Numbered from the stretch's first letter, positions 16,898 to 25,612 are shown. The stretch: 64,000 nucleotides of DNA from Saccharothrix luteola (GCF_020859565.1 NZ_JAJHUO010000020.1:124001-188000); one strand, 5' to 3'. Numbers and translations: made by a program. Notes: a model not told the origin generated them from the sequence alone.

Positions 16898-17722
16898 TCA
16901 CGCGCGGACTTTCCGGTGGCGGCGCAGCTCGGTGGGGTCGTGGGCGCTGAAGACGTCGACCGAGTCGCCGTGGTCGCGCACCAGCTCCCGCAACCGCTCC
17001 TGGTTGGCCACGCGCAGCTCCGGCAGCACCTGCATCCGCTTCTGCATGTACCTCAACGCGGGTGGGCACTGCCGACGCGGCTCCATCTCGCCGTGGAAGA
17101 AGTACGAGTCGCCCGCGTGCAGCAGCCACCGGTCGCCGACGCGGACCGCCACGCCCGTGTGGCCGTGCGTGTGCCCGAACAACGGCACCAGCAGCACGTC
17201 CGGCCGGACCTCGCGCACGCCGTCGAAGCCGAACCACGTCTCGCCGGTCGCCTCGTGCGGCGTCCACTTCGGCCCGTGCGCCCACTGGTTGTCCGGGTAG
17301 CGCAGCCGGTCGTTGCCCGACTTGCCCGGGCGCGTCGCCGCGGCCAGCTCCTCCGCGGCGACGTGCACCCGCGCGTGCGGGAAGTCGCGCAGGCCGCCGC
17401 CGTGGTCGAGGTCCAGGTGCGTCAGCACGACGTCGCGCACGTCCGAAGCGGCGAACCCGAGCGCTTCCACCTGGCGCAGCGCGGTTTCGGACTCCTCCAG
17501 CACGGGTCGGCTCATCACCAGGAACCGGCGCGCCAACGTCTCGCCCGGCCGCCGCACGTCGTCGACGCCGAGACCACTGTCGACGAGCACCAGGCCGTCG
17601 TCGGTCTCCAGGAGCAGCACGTGGCAGACGAGCTCGGTCGTGTCGAAGTAGGAGCCCGCGCCGGTCACCAGCTTTCCGCCGAACGGTCGCATGGTGCCGC
17701 AGTTCAGGTGGTGCGCCTTCAC
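16898..17722 (-). CDS. metallo-beta-lactamase-fold hydrolase (lactonase-like)
   Basis: A 274-aa metallo-beta-lactamase-fold enzyme of the AHL-lactonase/GloB-like type. The dinuclear metal motif is LTHLDLDHGGG, and further ligands are in FGHTHGHTG and LLHAGDSYFFHGE. The end SAHDPTEL is typical of lactonase-like members. Its GTG start overlaps the TetR stop by four bases, so the pair is translationally coupled; the regulator likely senses a compound that this enzyme degrades. Substrate unknown. Confidence 0.9.
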   Translation of the reverse strand: MKAHHLNCGTMRPFGGKLVTGAGSYFDTTELVCHVLLLETDDGLVLVDSGLGVDDVRRPGETLARRFLVMSRPVLEESETALRQVEALGFAASDVRDVVLTHLDLDHGGGLRDFPHARVHVAAEELAAATRPGKSGNDRLRYPDNQWAHGPKWTPHEATGETWFGFDGVREVRPDVLLVPLFGHTHGHTGVAVRVGDRWLLHAGDSYFFHGEMEPRRQCPPALRYMQKRMQVLPELRVANQERLRELVRDHGDSVDVFSAHDPTELRRHRKVRA

Positions 17723-18273
17723 GGTTTCGGCCTTCCCAGGAGTGCGCCCAGGCGGGCGGCGACGGCGTGCAGGGGGTCCAGCGAACGGCGGGTGCGGGCG
17801 AGCAGGAGCGCGCCCTCGATGGCGGCCAGCACGACCGTCGCGAGGTCGTCGTCGCCCACGTGCGCGGCGATGAGCCGCTGCCACGACGCGTAGACGTCCT
17901 CGCAGGCGACGCGGATCGGCTCGCTGTCCGACGCCGCGTCCAGCGCCACCGTCGCGACGGGGCAGCCGTTGCGGAAGTCCGAAGCCAGCAGGTCCTGGCT
18001 GAGCAGCTCCAAGGCCCGGGGAAGCGCTTTCGAGGGGTCGGTCTCGGCGGCCAGCACGGCGGCGAGCGCGTCGCACAAGTCGTTGCCCGCCAACGTCACC
18101 GCCTCGACCGCCAACTGCTCCTTGCCGCCCGGGAAGTGGAAGTAGAGGGAGCCCTTGGGCGCGCCGCCCTCGGCGAGCACCTGGTTGATCCCCGTCGCGT
18201 GGTAGCCCTGCGCCCGGAAGAGGTCGGCGGCGGTGCGCACCACGCGCTCTCGGGTGTCGGTCCGTCTCGGCAT
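17719..18273 (-). CDS. TetR-family regulator, LmrA/YxaF type
   Basis: A 184-aa repressor. The helix-turn-helix lies at about residues 8-55 (RERVVRTAADLFRAQGYHAT, then GINQVLAEGGAPKGSLYFHF). The ligand-binding part has the group hallmark SDFRNGCPVATVALDAASDS. It sits first in an operon with the metallo-beta-lactamase-fold enzyme. The palindrome AGACCGGTCT immediately upstream fits autoregulation. Confidence 0.93.
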   Translation of the reverse strand: MPRRTDTRERVVRTAADLFRAQGYHATGINQVLAEGGAPKGSLYFHFPGGKEQLAVEAVTLAGNDLCDALAAVLAAETDPSKALPRALELLSQDLLASDFRNGCPVATVALDAASDSEPIRVACEDVYASWQRLIAAHVGDDDLATVVLAAIEGALLLARTRRSLDPLHAVAARLGALLGRPKP

Positions 18274-18286
18274 GGTTTTACTATAG

Positions 18287-18296
18287 AGACCGGTCT
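18287..18296. promoter_or_regulatory. AGACCGGTCT operator for the TetR regulator
   Basis: A perfect 10-bp palindrome inside an AT-rich stretch (CTATAG before it, AGTAACTA after it), 13 nt upstream of the TetR start. AGACCGGTCT-like boxes are typical of LmrA/YxaF-type TetR operators. It also lies between divergent genes. Confidence 0.7.
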
Positions 18297-18327
18297 AGTA
18301 ACTACGTCAAGGGGAGAGTGGCTCGGA

Positions 18328-18333
18328 TACGCT
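18328..18333 (+). promoter_or_regulatory. -10 box TACGCT of leaderless aldose epimerase gene
   Basis: TACGCT ends 8 nt before the ATG at 18342 with no ribosome binding site between. Confidence 0.5.
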
Positions 18334-18341
18334 CCTGACCC

Positions 18342-19214
18342 ATGCTGGAGATCGCCCACGGCGCGGCACGCGCCGTCATCGCACCCGAGGGTGCGGGACT
18401 CAAGTCCTACGAGGTCGGCGGCGTGCCGTACGTGGAGACGTACGACGACGAACCGCCCATGGGCAGCGGCGCGGTGCTGGTGCCGTGGCCCAATCGCGTG
18501 GCCGGTGGCAGATGGGTGCTCGACGGCGAGGAGCAGCGGCTCGAGATCGGCGAGCCCGCGCGGGGCAACGCCATCCACGGGCTGGTGCGCCGCGCGATCT
18601 GGGGCACGGTGGAGCACACCGGGTCGCTGATCTCGCTGGAGACGCCGGTCGCCGGCCTCGGCTGGCCGGTCGAGCTGCGCACCACCATCACCTACGCGCT
18701 CGACGACAACGGCCTGACCGTCTCGCACGGCGTCACCAACGTGGGTGACAAGCGGACCCCGTTCGGGGTGGGCACGCACCCGTACCCGCGGGCCGGCGCG
18801 TCCCTGACCGACGAGACCTCGCTGTCGCTGGCCGCCACGACCGTGCTGCCGGTGGATCCGCAGACCATGATCCCGAACGGCCCGGCCGTGCCCGTGGAGG
18901 GCGACTACGACTTCCGCGTGGCGCGGCTGCTGGAGGGCGTGCGGCTGGACACCGCGTTCGGCGGGTGCGAGCCGGTGGACGGGCTGGTGCGGCACGTGCT
19001 GAAGGGGCCGGCCGGCGGGGTCGAGGTGTGGGCGGACCCGGACTTCAAGTGGGTGCAGGTCTACACGCCGGACAACTTCCCCGGCCGTGGTCGCGCGGTG
19101 GCGATCGAGCCGATGACGTGCCCGCCGGACGCGTTGAACAGCGGGATCGACCTGCTGTGGCTGGAGCCGGGCGACTCATGGGCCGGGCGGTGGGGTTTGC
19201 GCCCGTTGTCGTAG
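18342..19214 (+). CDS. aldose 1-epimerase family protein
   Basis: A 290-aa beta-sandwich mutarotase-like protein. Family features are LVPWPNRVAGGRW, GNAIHGLVRR (first catalytic His), FGVGTHPYPR (second His) and EPMTCPPDALNSG (catalytic Glu segment). It should interconvert alpha and beta anomers of a hexose or sugar phosphate. It precedes an amidohydrolase by 19 nt but that gene has its own promoter-like element. Confidence 0.92.
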   Translation: MLEIAHGAARAVIAPEGAGLKSYEVGGVPYVETYDDEPPMGSGAVLVPWPNRVAGGRWVLDGEEQRLEIGEPARGNAIHGLVRRAIWGTVEHTGSLISLETPVAGLGWPVELRTTITYALDDNGLTVSHGVTNVGDKRTPFGVGTHPYPRAGASLTDETSLSLAATTVLPVDPQTMIPNGPAVPVEGDYDFRVARLLEGVRLDTAFGGCEPVDGLVRHVLKGPAGGVEVWADPDFKWVQVYTPDNFPGRGRAVAIEPMTCPPDALNSGIDLLWLEPGDSWAGRWGLRPLS

Positions 19215-19217
19215 GCC

Positions 19218-19232
19218 GTTAGCGTCGCTAAC
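19218..19232 (+). promoter_or_regulatory. perfect palindrome GTTAGC-gtc-GCTAAC overlapping the -10 box
   Basis: The 15-bp palindrome contains TAGCGT (19220-19225), which ends 8 nt before the ATG at 19234. It can act as both promoter and operator. Confidence 0.5.
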
Positions 19233-19233
19233 T

Positions 19234-20430
19234 ATGAACGTCGCCATCACGGGTGGGTACGTCGTCCCGGTCGCCGGAGAGCCGATCGACGGCGGCACGG
19301 TCCTGGTCCAGGACGGGAAGATCGTCGCGGTCGGCGCCGACGTCGAGGTGCCGGACGGCGTCCCGGTCGTCGACGCGGCGGGCGGTTGGGTGCTGCCCGG
19401 CTTCGTGGAGGCGCACGGCCACCTCGGCGTGCACGAGGAGGGCGAGGGCTGGGCCGGGCAGGACACCAACGAGATGACCGACCCCAACGGCGCCCGGCTG
19501 CGCGCGTTGGACGCGATCAACGCCGCCGACCAGGGCTTCGCCGACGCCCTGGCCGGCGGCGTCACGACCGCGGTGGTCAAGCCGGGTTCGGGCAACGTGA
19601 TCGGCGGCCAGACCGTGGCGGTGAAGTGCTGGGGTCGCACGGCCGACGAGATGCTGGTGCGCAACCCCGTCAGCGTGAAGAGCGCGTTGGGGGAGAACCC
19701 GAAGCGGGTGTACGGGGAGCAGAAGAAGCTGCCGTCGACGCGTCAGGGTGTGGCGGCGGTGATCCGCGACGCGTTCACCAAGGCGCAGGACTACGTGGCC
19801 AAGCGGGATTCCGCCGAGGACGGCGCGTTCGAGCGGAACACCACGTCCGAGGTGCTGGCGCGCGTGCTGTCGGGTGAGCTGCCGTGGTGCCAGCACTGCC
19901 ACCGCGCGGACGACATCGCGACGGCGTTGCGGCTGGCGGAGGAGTTCGGCTACCGGCTCATCGTCAACCACGGCACCGAGGGCCACCTGATCGCGGACGT
20001 GCTGGCGGAGCGCGGGATCCCGGTGATCATCGGGCCGCTGTTCACGTCCCGCTCGAAGGTCGAGGTCCGCAACCGCTCGTTGCGCAACCCGGGGATCCTG
20101 GCGCGCGCGGGCGTGCAGATCGCGATCACCACGGACCACCCGGTCGTGCCGATCCACTTCCTCGTGCACCAGGTGACGTTGGCCGTGAAGGAAGGCCTGG
20201 ACCCGCGCGTGGGTCTGGAGTCGATCACCGTGAACCCGGCCCGGATCATGGGCCTGGACGACCGCGTCGGTTCGCTGCGGCCGGGCCTGGACGGCGACGT
20301 CGTGATCTGGTCGGGCGACCCGCTGGACGTGATGAGCCGAGCCCTGAAGGTCTACGTGGAGGGCCGCGAGGTCTACCGCTACGAGAACGGCGAGGAAATC
20401 GTCACCAACCCCTTCTACCGCGAACCCTGA
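19234..20430 (+). CDS. amidohydrolase (imidazolonepropionase/dihydroorotase-like)
   Basis: A 398-aa metal-dependent hydrolase. The barrel metal motif is VEAHGHLGV; further segments are GGVTTAVVKPGSGNVIGGQ, CQHCHRADDIATAL, IVNHGTEGHL and ITTDHPVVPIHFL. The C-terminus returns to the composite beta domain (VGSLRPGLDGDVVIWSGDP). It resembles uncharacterised amidohydrolases annotated for many bacteria; the substrate is unknown. It is leaderless and ends in a complex repeat region. Confidence 0.88.
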   Translation: MNVAITGGYVVPVAGEPIDGGTVLVQDGKIVAVGADVEVPDGVPVVDAAGGWVLPGFVEAHGHLGVHEEGEGWAGQDTNEMTDPNGARLRALDAINAADQGFADALAGGVTTAVVKPGSGNVIGGQTVAVKCWGRTADEMLVRNPVSVKSALGENPKRVYGEQKKLPSTRQGVAAVIRDAFTKAQDYVAKRDSAEDGAFERNTTSEVLARVLSGELPWCQHCHRADDIATALRLAEEFGYRLIVNHGTEGHLIADVLAERGIPVIIGPLFTSRSKVEVRNRSLRNPGILARAGVQIAITTDHPVVPIHFLVHQVTLAVKEGLDPRVGLESITVNPARIMGLDDRVGSLRPGLDGDVVIWSGDPLDVMSRALKVYVEGREVYRYENGEEIVTNPFYREP

Positions 20431-20434
20431 CCCC

Positions 20435-20579
20435 CGCGAGAGTCCTACGTTCACCGCGCGAGAGTCCTACGTTCACGACCCCCGAGTTCAACGCTCACGC
20501 CTAACGGTGTGAGGGCTGAGCGTTGAATTCAGGTGCTCTGAACGTAGGACTCTCGCGGCTTGAACGCAGGACTCTCGGG
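20435..20579. repeat. 145-bp nested repeat between convergent genes
   Basis: Two direct copies of the 19-mer CGCGAGAGTCCTACGTTCA (20435-20453, 20457-20475) face a perfect inverted copy (20539-20557) and an imperfect one (20561-20579). Inside, TTCAACGCTCA (20487-20497) pairs with TGAGCGTTGAA (20517-20527), and the loop holds a further small stem (CTCAC / GTGTGAG). The whole can fold as a long cruciform or bidirectional terminator. Its inner unit recurs at 32001-32018. Confidence 0.85.
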
Positions 20580-21719
20580 TCAGCGGAGGGAGCGGCCGAT
20601 GACCAGGCGTTGGATCTGGTTGGTGCCCTCGAAGATCTGGAGCACCTTGGCCTCGCGCATGTAGCGCTCCACCGGGAAGTCGCGGGTGTAGCCGGCGCCG
20701 CCCAGCACCTGCACGGCGTCCGTCGTCACCTTCATCGCGGTGTCGGTGCAGACCAGTTTCGCGATCGCGGCCTGGCGGCGGAACGGGAGGCCGCGGTCAC
20801 GGCGGCGGGCCGCGTCCAGGTAGGTGGCACGGGCTGATTCGACCGCGGCGGCCATGTCGGCCAGCAGGAACTCCAAGCCCTGGAAGTCGATGATCGCGCG
20901 GCCGAACTGCGTGCGCTGCTTGGCGTACGCCACGGCCTCGTCCAACGCCGCCTGCGCCAGACCGACGCCGCACGCGGCGATCCCGAGCCGGCCGGAGTCC
21001 AAAGCGGACAGTGCGATCTTCAGGCCGTCGCCCTCGGCCCCGATCAGGCGGTCGGCCTCCAGGCGGACGCCGTCGAACGACAGCTGCGCCGTGATCGAGC
21101 CGGTCAGGCCCATCTTGCGCTCCGGCTTGGCGGCAACCAGACCTTCGACGTGGCCGGGCGCGAAGAAGCAGCTCACGCCCTTGCCGCCGTCGTCGGACGT
21201 GCGCGCCATCAACGTGTAGAAGTCGGCGACGCCCGCGTGCGTGATCCACGCCTTCGTCCCGTTCACGGTGTAGTGGTCGTCGGAGCGGACGGCACGGGTG
21301 GAGATGGCGGCGGCGTCGGACCCGGCGTGCGCCTCGGACAACGCGTACCCGCCCAGCTGGTCGCCGGCCACCACGTCCGGCAGCCAGCGCGACTTCTGCG
21401 CGTCGTCCCCGAACGTCGCCAACGCGTAGCTGGACATGACGTGCACCGACAGCCCGACCGCGACCGACATCCACGCCGACGCGACTTCCTCCAACGCCTG
21501 CAAGTAGACCTCGTACGGCTGCTCACCCCCGCCGAACCGCTCCGGGTACGGCAGCCCGAGCAACCCGGTCTTGCCGAGCAGCCGGAACGCCTCGCGCGGG
21601 AACCGCGAGTGCTCCTCCGCCTCGGCGGCGTGCGGCGCGAGCTCGTCGCGCGCGATCTCGCGGACCAGGGCCAGCAGGTCCTCGGCCTCGGTGGTGGGCA
21701 GCAGGCGCTCGGCGGGCAT
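20580..21719 (-). CDS. acyl-CoA dehydrogenase
   Basis: A 379-aa FAD enzyme oxidising acyl-CoA to enoyl-CoA. Family signatures are YALSEAHAGSDAAA, KAWITHAGVADFY, RTQFGRAIIDFQGLEFLLAD, QVLGGAGYTRDFPVERYMRE and the catalytic-base segment QIFEGTNQIQRLVIGR. The ATG at 21719 lies 6 nt after GGAGG. It diverges from a TetR gene across a promoter with two CAGTACTG-type palindromes, so that regulator probably controls it. Chain-length specificity cannot be read. Confidence 0.95.
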   Translation of the reverse strand: MPAERLLPTTEAEDLLALVREIARDELAPHAAEAEEHSRFPREAFRLLGKTGLLGLPYPERFGGGEQPYEVYLQALEEVASAWMSVAVGLSVHVMSSYALATFGDDAQKSRWLPDVVAGDQLGGYALSEAHAGSDAAAISTRAVRSDDHYTVNGTKAWITHAGVADFYTLMARTSDDGGKGVSCFFAPGHVEGLVAAKPERKMGLTGSITAQLSFDGVRLEADRLIGAEGDGLKIALSALDSGRLGIAACGVGLAQAALDEAVAYAKQRTQFGRAIIDFQGLEFLLADMAAAVESARATYLDAARRRDRGLPFRRQAAIAKLVCTDTAMKVTTDAVQVLGGAGYTRDFPVERYMREAKVLQIFEGTNQIQRLVIGRSLR

Positions 21720-21740
21720 CGTCGACCTCCGGATCACGGG

Positions 21741-21780
21741 GTACTGTCAACAGTACTGTAGGACGTACTCCAGTACTGGA
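21741..21780. promoter_or_regulatory. paired palindromic operators between acyl-CoA dehydrogenase and TetR
   Basis: GTACTGT-ca-ACAGTAC (21741-21756) and TCCAGTACTGGA (21769-21780) are both perfect palindromes sharing the core AGTAC. They fill the 71-bp divergent gap, and are the obvious targets of the adjacent TetR protein. Confidence 0.75.
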
Positions 21781-21790
21781 GCCAGGCACT

Positions 21791-22405
21791 GTGACAGAGT
21801 TGCCGCCCATGACCTCGATCGCGCGCCGACCGTTGACGCCCAGGCAGGTGGAGCTGCTGGTCAGGCTGGAAGCGCTCGTGCTCGCCGAGGGTTTCGCGCA
21901 CTTCACGCTGGACGACCTCGCCGCCCGCCTGCACTGCTCCAAGTCCACGCTCTACGCGCTGGCCTCGAGCAAGGAGCAGCTCGCGGTGAAGGTGGTCGGC
22001 CGCTACTTCAAGGGCGCGGCCGAGCGGATCGAGCAGCGCATCGCCGACGTCAAGGACGTCCGCGCCCGCGTCGGCACGTACCTGGCGGGCGCGGCCGAGG
22101 AGCTGCGGCGGGCGTCGGCCCAGTTCATCACGGACGTGTCCGCGTTCGCGCCCACGCGCAGCACCTACGAGCGCAACGCCCGCGCCGCCGCCGAGCGGAT
22201 CCGCGAGTTCATCCAGGAAGGCGTCCGCGACGGGGTGTTCCGCGACGTGCATGCGACCCTGATCGCCGAGATGGCCGGGCTGCTCATCGAGGGCATCCAG
22301 ACCGGTGTGCTGCCCCGGCGCGCGGGTGTGTCGGACGCCGAGGCGTTCACCGCCCTGGGTGAACTGCTGCTGGACGGGTTGCGGAGAGAACGGAGCCAGT
22401 CGTGA
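21791..22405 (+). CDS. TetR-family regulator
   Basis: A 204-aa repressor-like protein. The DNA-binding part is about residues 15-65 (FAHFTLDDLAARLHCSKSTL, then YALASSKEQL). The ligand domain resembles those beside acyl-CoA dehydrogenases. The annotated start is GTG 21791. Its stop overlaps the kinase start by four bases, giving a coupled operon. It likely binds the paired palindromes upstream, controlling itself and the divergent dehydrogenase; the ligand may be an acyl-CoA (inference). Confidence 0.9.
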   Translation: MTELPPMTSIARRPLTPRQVELLVRLEALVLAEGFAHFTLDDLAARLHCSKSTLYALASSKEQLAVKVVGRYFKGAAERIEQRIADVKDVRARVGTYLAGAAEELRRASAQFITDVSAFAPTRSTYERNARAAAERIREFIQEGVRDGVFRDVHATLIAEMAGLLIEGIQTGVLPRRAGVSDAEAFTALGELLLDGLRRERSQS

Positions 22406-23340
22406 TCGTCGTTGCAGGTGAGGCGCTGGTGGACCTGGTGCCCACGCCCGAGGGCACCCTCGCGCCGCGGCTGGGCGGCGGGCCGTACAACGTGGCCGTG
22501 GCCGCCGGACGCCTCGAAGCGCCGGTGAGCTTCCTGTCCCGGGTGTCGACCGACCTGTTCGGCGACCGGCTGATCGAGCGGCTGCACGCCTCGACCGTGC
22601 GCACCGACCTGGTCCAGCGCGGCGACCAGCCGACGACGCTGGCCGTGGTGGGGCTCGCCGACGACGGCTCGGCGCGCTACTCGTTCTACGTCGAGGGCAC
22701 GGCGGACCGCCAGGTGACCGATCCGGGCCCGCTGCCCGCCGGCACGAGGGCGGTGTCCTTCGGCACGCTGTCGATGGTGCTGGAGCCGGGCGCGAGCACG
22801 TACGAGCGCGTGCTGTGGCGCGAGGCCGAGCGCGGCGCGCTGACCGTGCTCGACCCGAACATCCGCGCGGGCCTCATCCGCGACCCGATGGCCTACCGCG
22901 ACCGGTACGACTCGTGGCTGCCGCACGTCGGCCTGCTGAAGGTGTCCGTGGAGGACGCGCGGTGGCTGGCCGAGCTGCCGGAGGACGCGCCCGAGGACGC
23001 CGTGCTGGAGGTCGTGCGCGACTGGCAGGGTGCGGGACCGGCCGCCGTCGTGCTCACGCGCGGTGGCGACGGGCTGGCCGTGCTGACCGCCGCCGGTGAC
23101 GTGATCCGCGTCCCACCCACGCCCGTGGACGTGGTCGACACCATCGGCGCGGGCGACACCGTGCAGGGCGCGCTGCTCGCCTGGCTGCACGCCCACGACG
23201 CGCTGTCCACCGAGGCTGTCCGTGGTCTGGACGCCGCGCGGTGGGGCCGGGCGCTGGCCTACGCGGGCGCCGCGGCGGCCATCACGTGCTCCAGGGCGGG
23301 CGCCGAGCCACCCTTGAAACGCGAGCTGGAGATGACCTAG
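22402..23340 (+). CDS. PfkB-family sugar kinase (fructokinase-like)
   Basis: A 312-aa ribokinase-fold kinase. The N-terminal signature is GEALVDLVPTPEG with GGGPYNVAVAAGRL; the C-terminal anion-hole and catalytic base are in DVVDTIGAGDTVQGALL. Fructokinases are the closest type by eye. It should phosphorylate a sugar with ATP. Translationally coupled to the TetR gene (GTGA overlap), though the functional link to an acyl-CoA dehydrogenase regulator is unclear. Confidence 0.9.
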   Translation: MIVVAGEALVDLVPTPEGTLAPRLGGGPYNVAVAAGRLEAPVSFLSRVSTDLFGDRLIERLHASTVRTDLVQRGDQPTTLAVVGLADDGSARYSFYVEGTADRQVTDPGPLPAGTRAVSFGTLSMVLEPGASTYERVLWREAERGALTVLDPNIRAGLIRDPMAYRDRYDSWLPHVGLLKVSVEDARWLAELPEDAPEDAVLEVVRDWQGAGPAAVVLTRGGDGLAVLTAAGDVIRVPPTPVDVVDTIGAGDTVQGALLAWLHAHDALSTEAVRGLDAARWGRALAYAGAAAAITCSRAGAEPPLKRELEMT

Positions 23341-23608
23341 CTCTCACCCCGCGTGAGATGGAGAAACAGCCCCGAAGGGCTACCGTGGTGGATGCACGCT
23401 AGCCACCCATGCATCCGGATGTGATGCCGGTCCCATCTCACAGAATCGGTTCACACCGCGACTGTGTGGAGGGTCGTCCTCTGACTAGCGTGGGAGAACT
23501 GACAGGACCCCAACGGGGTGGTGCTGCGGTGCGGGGCGATCCCACGCCCGCGCGCGTGCGTGCGAGACCCGCATGAGCCACCCCGCCCTAGCGTGAGAGG
23601 GACTCTGC
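23341..23608. other. 268-bp gene-free leader of citrate synthase
   Basis: This gap holds small inverted repeats (CTCAC-cccgc-GTGAG at 23343-23357; AGCCC-cgaa-GGGCT at 23368-23381, a possible weak terminator) and TAGCGT boxes near 23494 and 23590. GAGAGGGA before the ATG is the ribosome binding site. A long untranslated leader for gltA is likely. No riboswitch family is recognised. Confidence 0.5.
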
Positions 23609-24922
23609 ATGCCCGACGCGACGACTGCGCCGAACGACACCCGTACCGTCGCGCTGCGCCATCCGGGCGGAGAGCACGAGATGAAGGTAGTGCCGGCCAC
23701 CGAAGGTGCGCCCGGCATCGACCTCGGGAAGCTCCTGGCCACAACAGGTCTGGTCACACTGGACAGCGGGTTCGTCAACACCGCGTCCTGTTCCTCCGAG
23801 ATCACCTACATCGACGGTGACGCCGGCATCCTGCGCTACCGCGGCTACCCGATCGAGCAGCTCGCCGAGAAGTCGAACTTCATCGAGGTCAGCTACCTGC
23901 TGATCTACGGCGAGCTGCCGACCCAGGCCCAGCTGGAGGAGTTCTCCTCCAAGATCAACCGGCACACGCTGCTGCACGAGGACCTGAAACGGTTCTTCGA
24001 CGGCTTCCCGCGTGACGCCCACCCCATGCCCGTGCTGTCCTCGGCGGTGTCGGCGCTGTCGACGTTCTACCAGGACAGCCTCAGCCCCTTCGACGCCAAC
24101 CAGGTCGAGATCTCCACGATCCGCCTGCTGGCCAAGGTGCCCACCATCGCGGCGTACGCCTACAAGAAGTCCGTGGGCCAGCCGTTCCTGTACCCGGACA
24201 ACTCCCTGGGCCTGGTGGACAACTTCCTGCGCATGACGTTCGGCTTCCCGGCCGAGCCCTACGACGTCGACCCCGACCTGGTGCGGGCGCTCGACCTGCT
24301 GTTCGTGCTGCACGCCGACCACGAGCAGAACTGCTCCACGTCGACCGTCCGCCTGGTCGGCTCCTCGGAGGCGAACCTGTTCGCGTCCATCTCGGCCGGC
24401 ATCAACGCGCTGTTCGGCCCGCTGCACGGCGGCGCGAACTCCGCGGTGCTGGAGATGCTGGAGAAGATCCGGCGCGAGGGCGGTGACGTCTCCGCGTTCG
24501 TGAAGAAGGTCAAGAACAAGGAGGACGGCGTCCGCCTGATGGGCTTCGGCCACCGGGTCTACAAGAACTACGACCCGCGCGCCGCGATCATCAAGAAGAC
24601 GGCCGACGAGATCCTCGGCAAGCTCGGCGCGTCCGACGAGCTGCTCGACATCGCGAAGGCGCTCGAGGAGACCGCGCTCGCCGACGACTACTTCGTCGAG
24701 CGGAAGCTGTACCCGAACGTCGACTTCTACACCGGCCTGATCTACCGCGCGATGGGCTTCCCGACGAAGTTCTTCACCGTGCTGTTCGCGCTCGGCCGGC
24801 TGCCCGGCTGGATCGCGCACTGGCGCGAGATGATCTCCGACCCGGCCACCAAGATCGGCCGCCCGCGGCAGGTCTACGTCGGCGCGCCGGAGCGCTCCTT
24901 CGTGCCGCTCGACCAGCGCTGA
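23609..24922 (+). CDS. gltA: citrate synthase, hexameric type
   Basis: A 437-aa type II citrate synthase, the main TCA-cycle entry enzyme. The N-terminal domain starts near residue 30 and includes TSCSSEITYIDGDAG-like sequence (ASCSSEITYIDGDAGILRY). Catalytic residues are the His in LHADHEQNCSTST, the His in MGFGHRVYKNYDPRA and the Asp in NVDFYTGLIYRAMG. This copy keeps the canonical Asp, unlike the citA copy at the left end. Full length and intact. Confidence 0.97.
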   Translation: MPDATTAPNDTRTVALRHPGGEHEMKVVPATEGAPGIDLGKLLATTGLVTLDSGFVNTASCSSEITYIDGDAGILRYRGYPIEQLAEKSNFIEVSYLLIYGELPTQAQLEEFSSKINRHTLLHEDLKRFFDGFPRDAHPMPVLSSAVSALSTFYQDSLSPFDANQVEISTIRLLAKVPTIAAYAYKKSVGQPFLYPDNSLGLVDNFLRMTFGFPAEPYDVDPDLVRALDLLFVLHADHEQNCSTSTVRLVGSSEANLFASISAGINALFGPLHGGANSAVLEMLEKIRREGGDVSAFVKKVKNKEDGVRLMGFGHRVYKNYDPRAAIIKKTADEILGKLGASDELLDIAKALEETALADDYFVERKLYPNVDFYTGLIYRAMGFPTKFFTVLFALGRLPGWIAHWREMISDPATKIGRPRQVYVGAPERSFVPLDQR

Positions 24923-24951
24923 CCGCGGTTCCCACCACGCTTGCGGCGCGA

Positions 24952-25530
24952 TCAGTCCGCTCGGATGGGCCAGATCAGGGAACCGGCGCGGATGTCGTCC
25001 ACGACCGTGTCGATCCAGGCGAGTTCGGCGCGGGCCTGGCCCAGCGCGTACTCGGTCTCGATGACGTGCAGCCGGGGCACGCCGCTCGCCAGCACGTCGG
25101 CCAGGGCGCGCTCGTCGGCGGCGATGCGGGCGGAGAGCCGGTGCCCGCGTTCGGTCAGGGCTTCGACGGCGCCGATCGGGCCGAGCGCGCCGAGGTGGGC
25201 GACCGCGCCGAGGAACTGCGTGAACTCCCGCTGCGGGGTGCGGATCTGGCTGTCCAGCCGGCGGACCAGCTCGTCGTGCCCGGCGTCGGTGAGGGCGTAG
25301 ACGGTCCGTTCCGGGCGGTTGCCGGTGCGCTCCGTGCCCTGCGGCGCGACCCACCCGGCGGTGACCAGGGCCTCGACGACGTCGTACAGCGTGCCGCGGT
25401 TGATCGCGGCGGCGCGGTCCCCGCCGCGTGCCCGCAGGTCGGTGAGCATCTGGTACGGGTGCGTGGGGTGCTCCAGCAGGAGGCCCAGCACCGCGAGCAC
25501 GAGGGGGTTGTCGAGCGCTCGACGTGGCAT
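24952..25530 (-). CDS. PadR-family regulator
   Basis: A 192-aa winged-helix protein. The N-terminal domain has LVLAVLGLLLEHPTHPYQML and INRGTLYDVVEALVTAGWVA, the PadR signature; the C-terminal part is a helical dimerisation domain. PadR proteins often repress stress or efflux genes. A palindrome 14 nt upstream suggests autoregulation. It diverges from the photolyase gene. Confidence 0.93.
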   Translation of the reverse strand: MPRRALDNPLVLAVLGLLLEHPTHPYQMLTDLRARGGDRAAAINRGTLYDVVEALVTAGWVAPQGTERTGNRPERTVYALTDAGHDELVRRLDSQIRTPQREFTQFLGAVAHLGALGPIGAVEALTERGHRLSARIAADERALADVLASGVPRLHVIETEYALGQARAELAWIDTVVDDIRAGSLIWPIRAD

Positions 25531-25544
25531 GGCAGAAATCTATC

Positions 25545-25558
25545 AGTCGAAATCGACT
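25545..25558. promoter_or_regulatory. AGTCGA-aa-TCGACT operator upstream of padR
   Basis: A perfect 14-bp palindrome in an AT-rich segment (ATCTATC before, AATGG after), 14 nt before the PadR start codon. It is well placed for PadR autoregulation and could also reach the divergent photolyase promoter 43 bp away. Confidence 0.65.
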
Positions 25559-25600
25559 AATGGCGAACGAGCTGGTCATGCGAGGTGTCGGTCGCGCTCT

Positions 25601-25606
25601 TAGGGT
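25601..25606 (+). promoter_or_regulatory. -10 box TAGGGT of leaderless photolyase gene
   Basis: TAGGGT ends 6 nt before the GTG at 25613. Confidence 0.45.
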
Positions 25607-25612
25607 CGGTCC

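Noticed and set aside
20435..20579. CRISPR array
   Set aside because: Only two direct copies with a 3-base spacer and the others inverted; no cas genes nearby.
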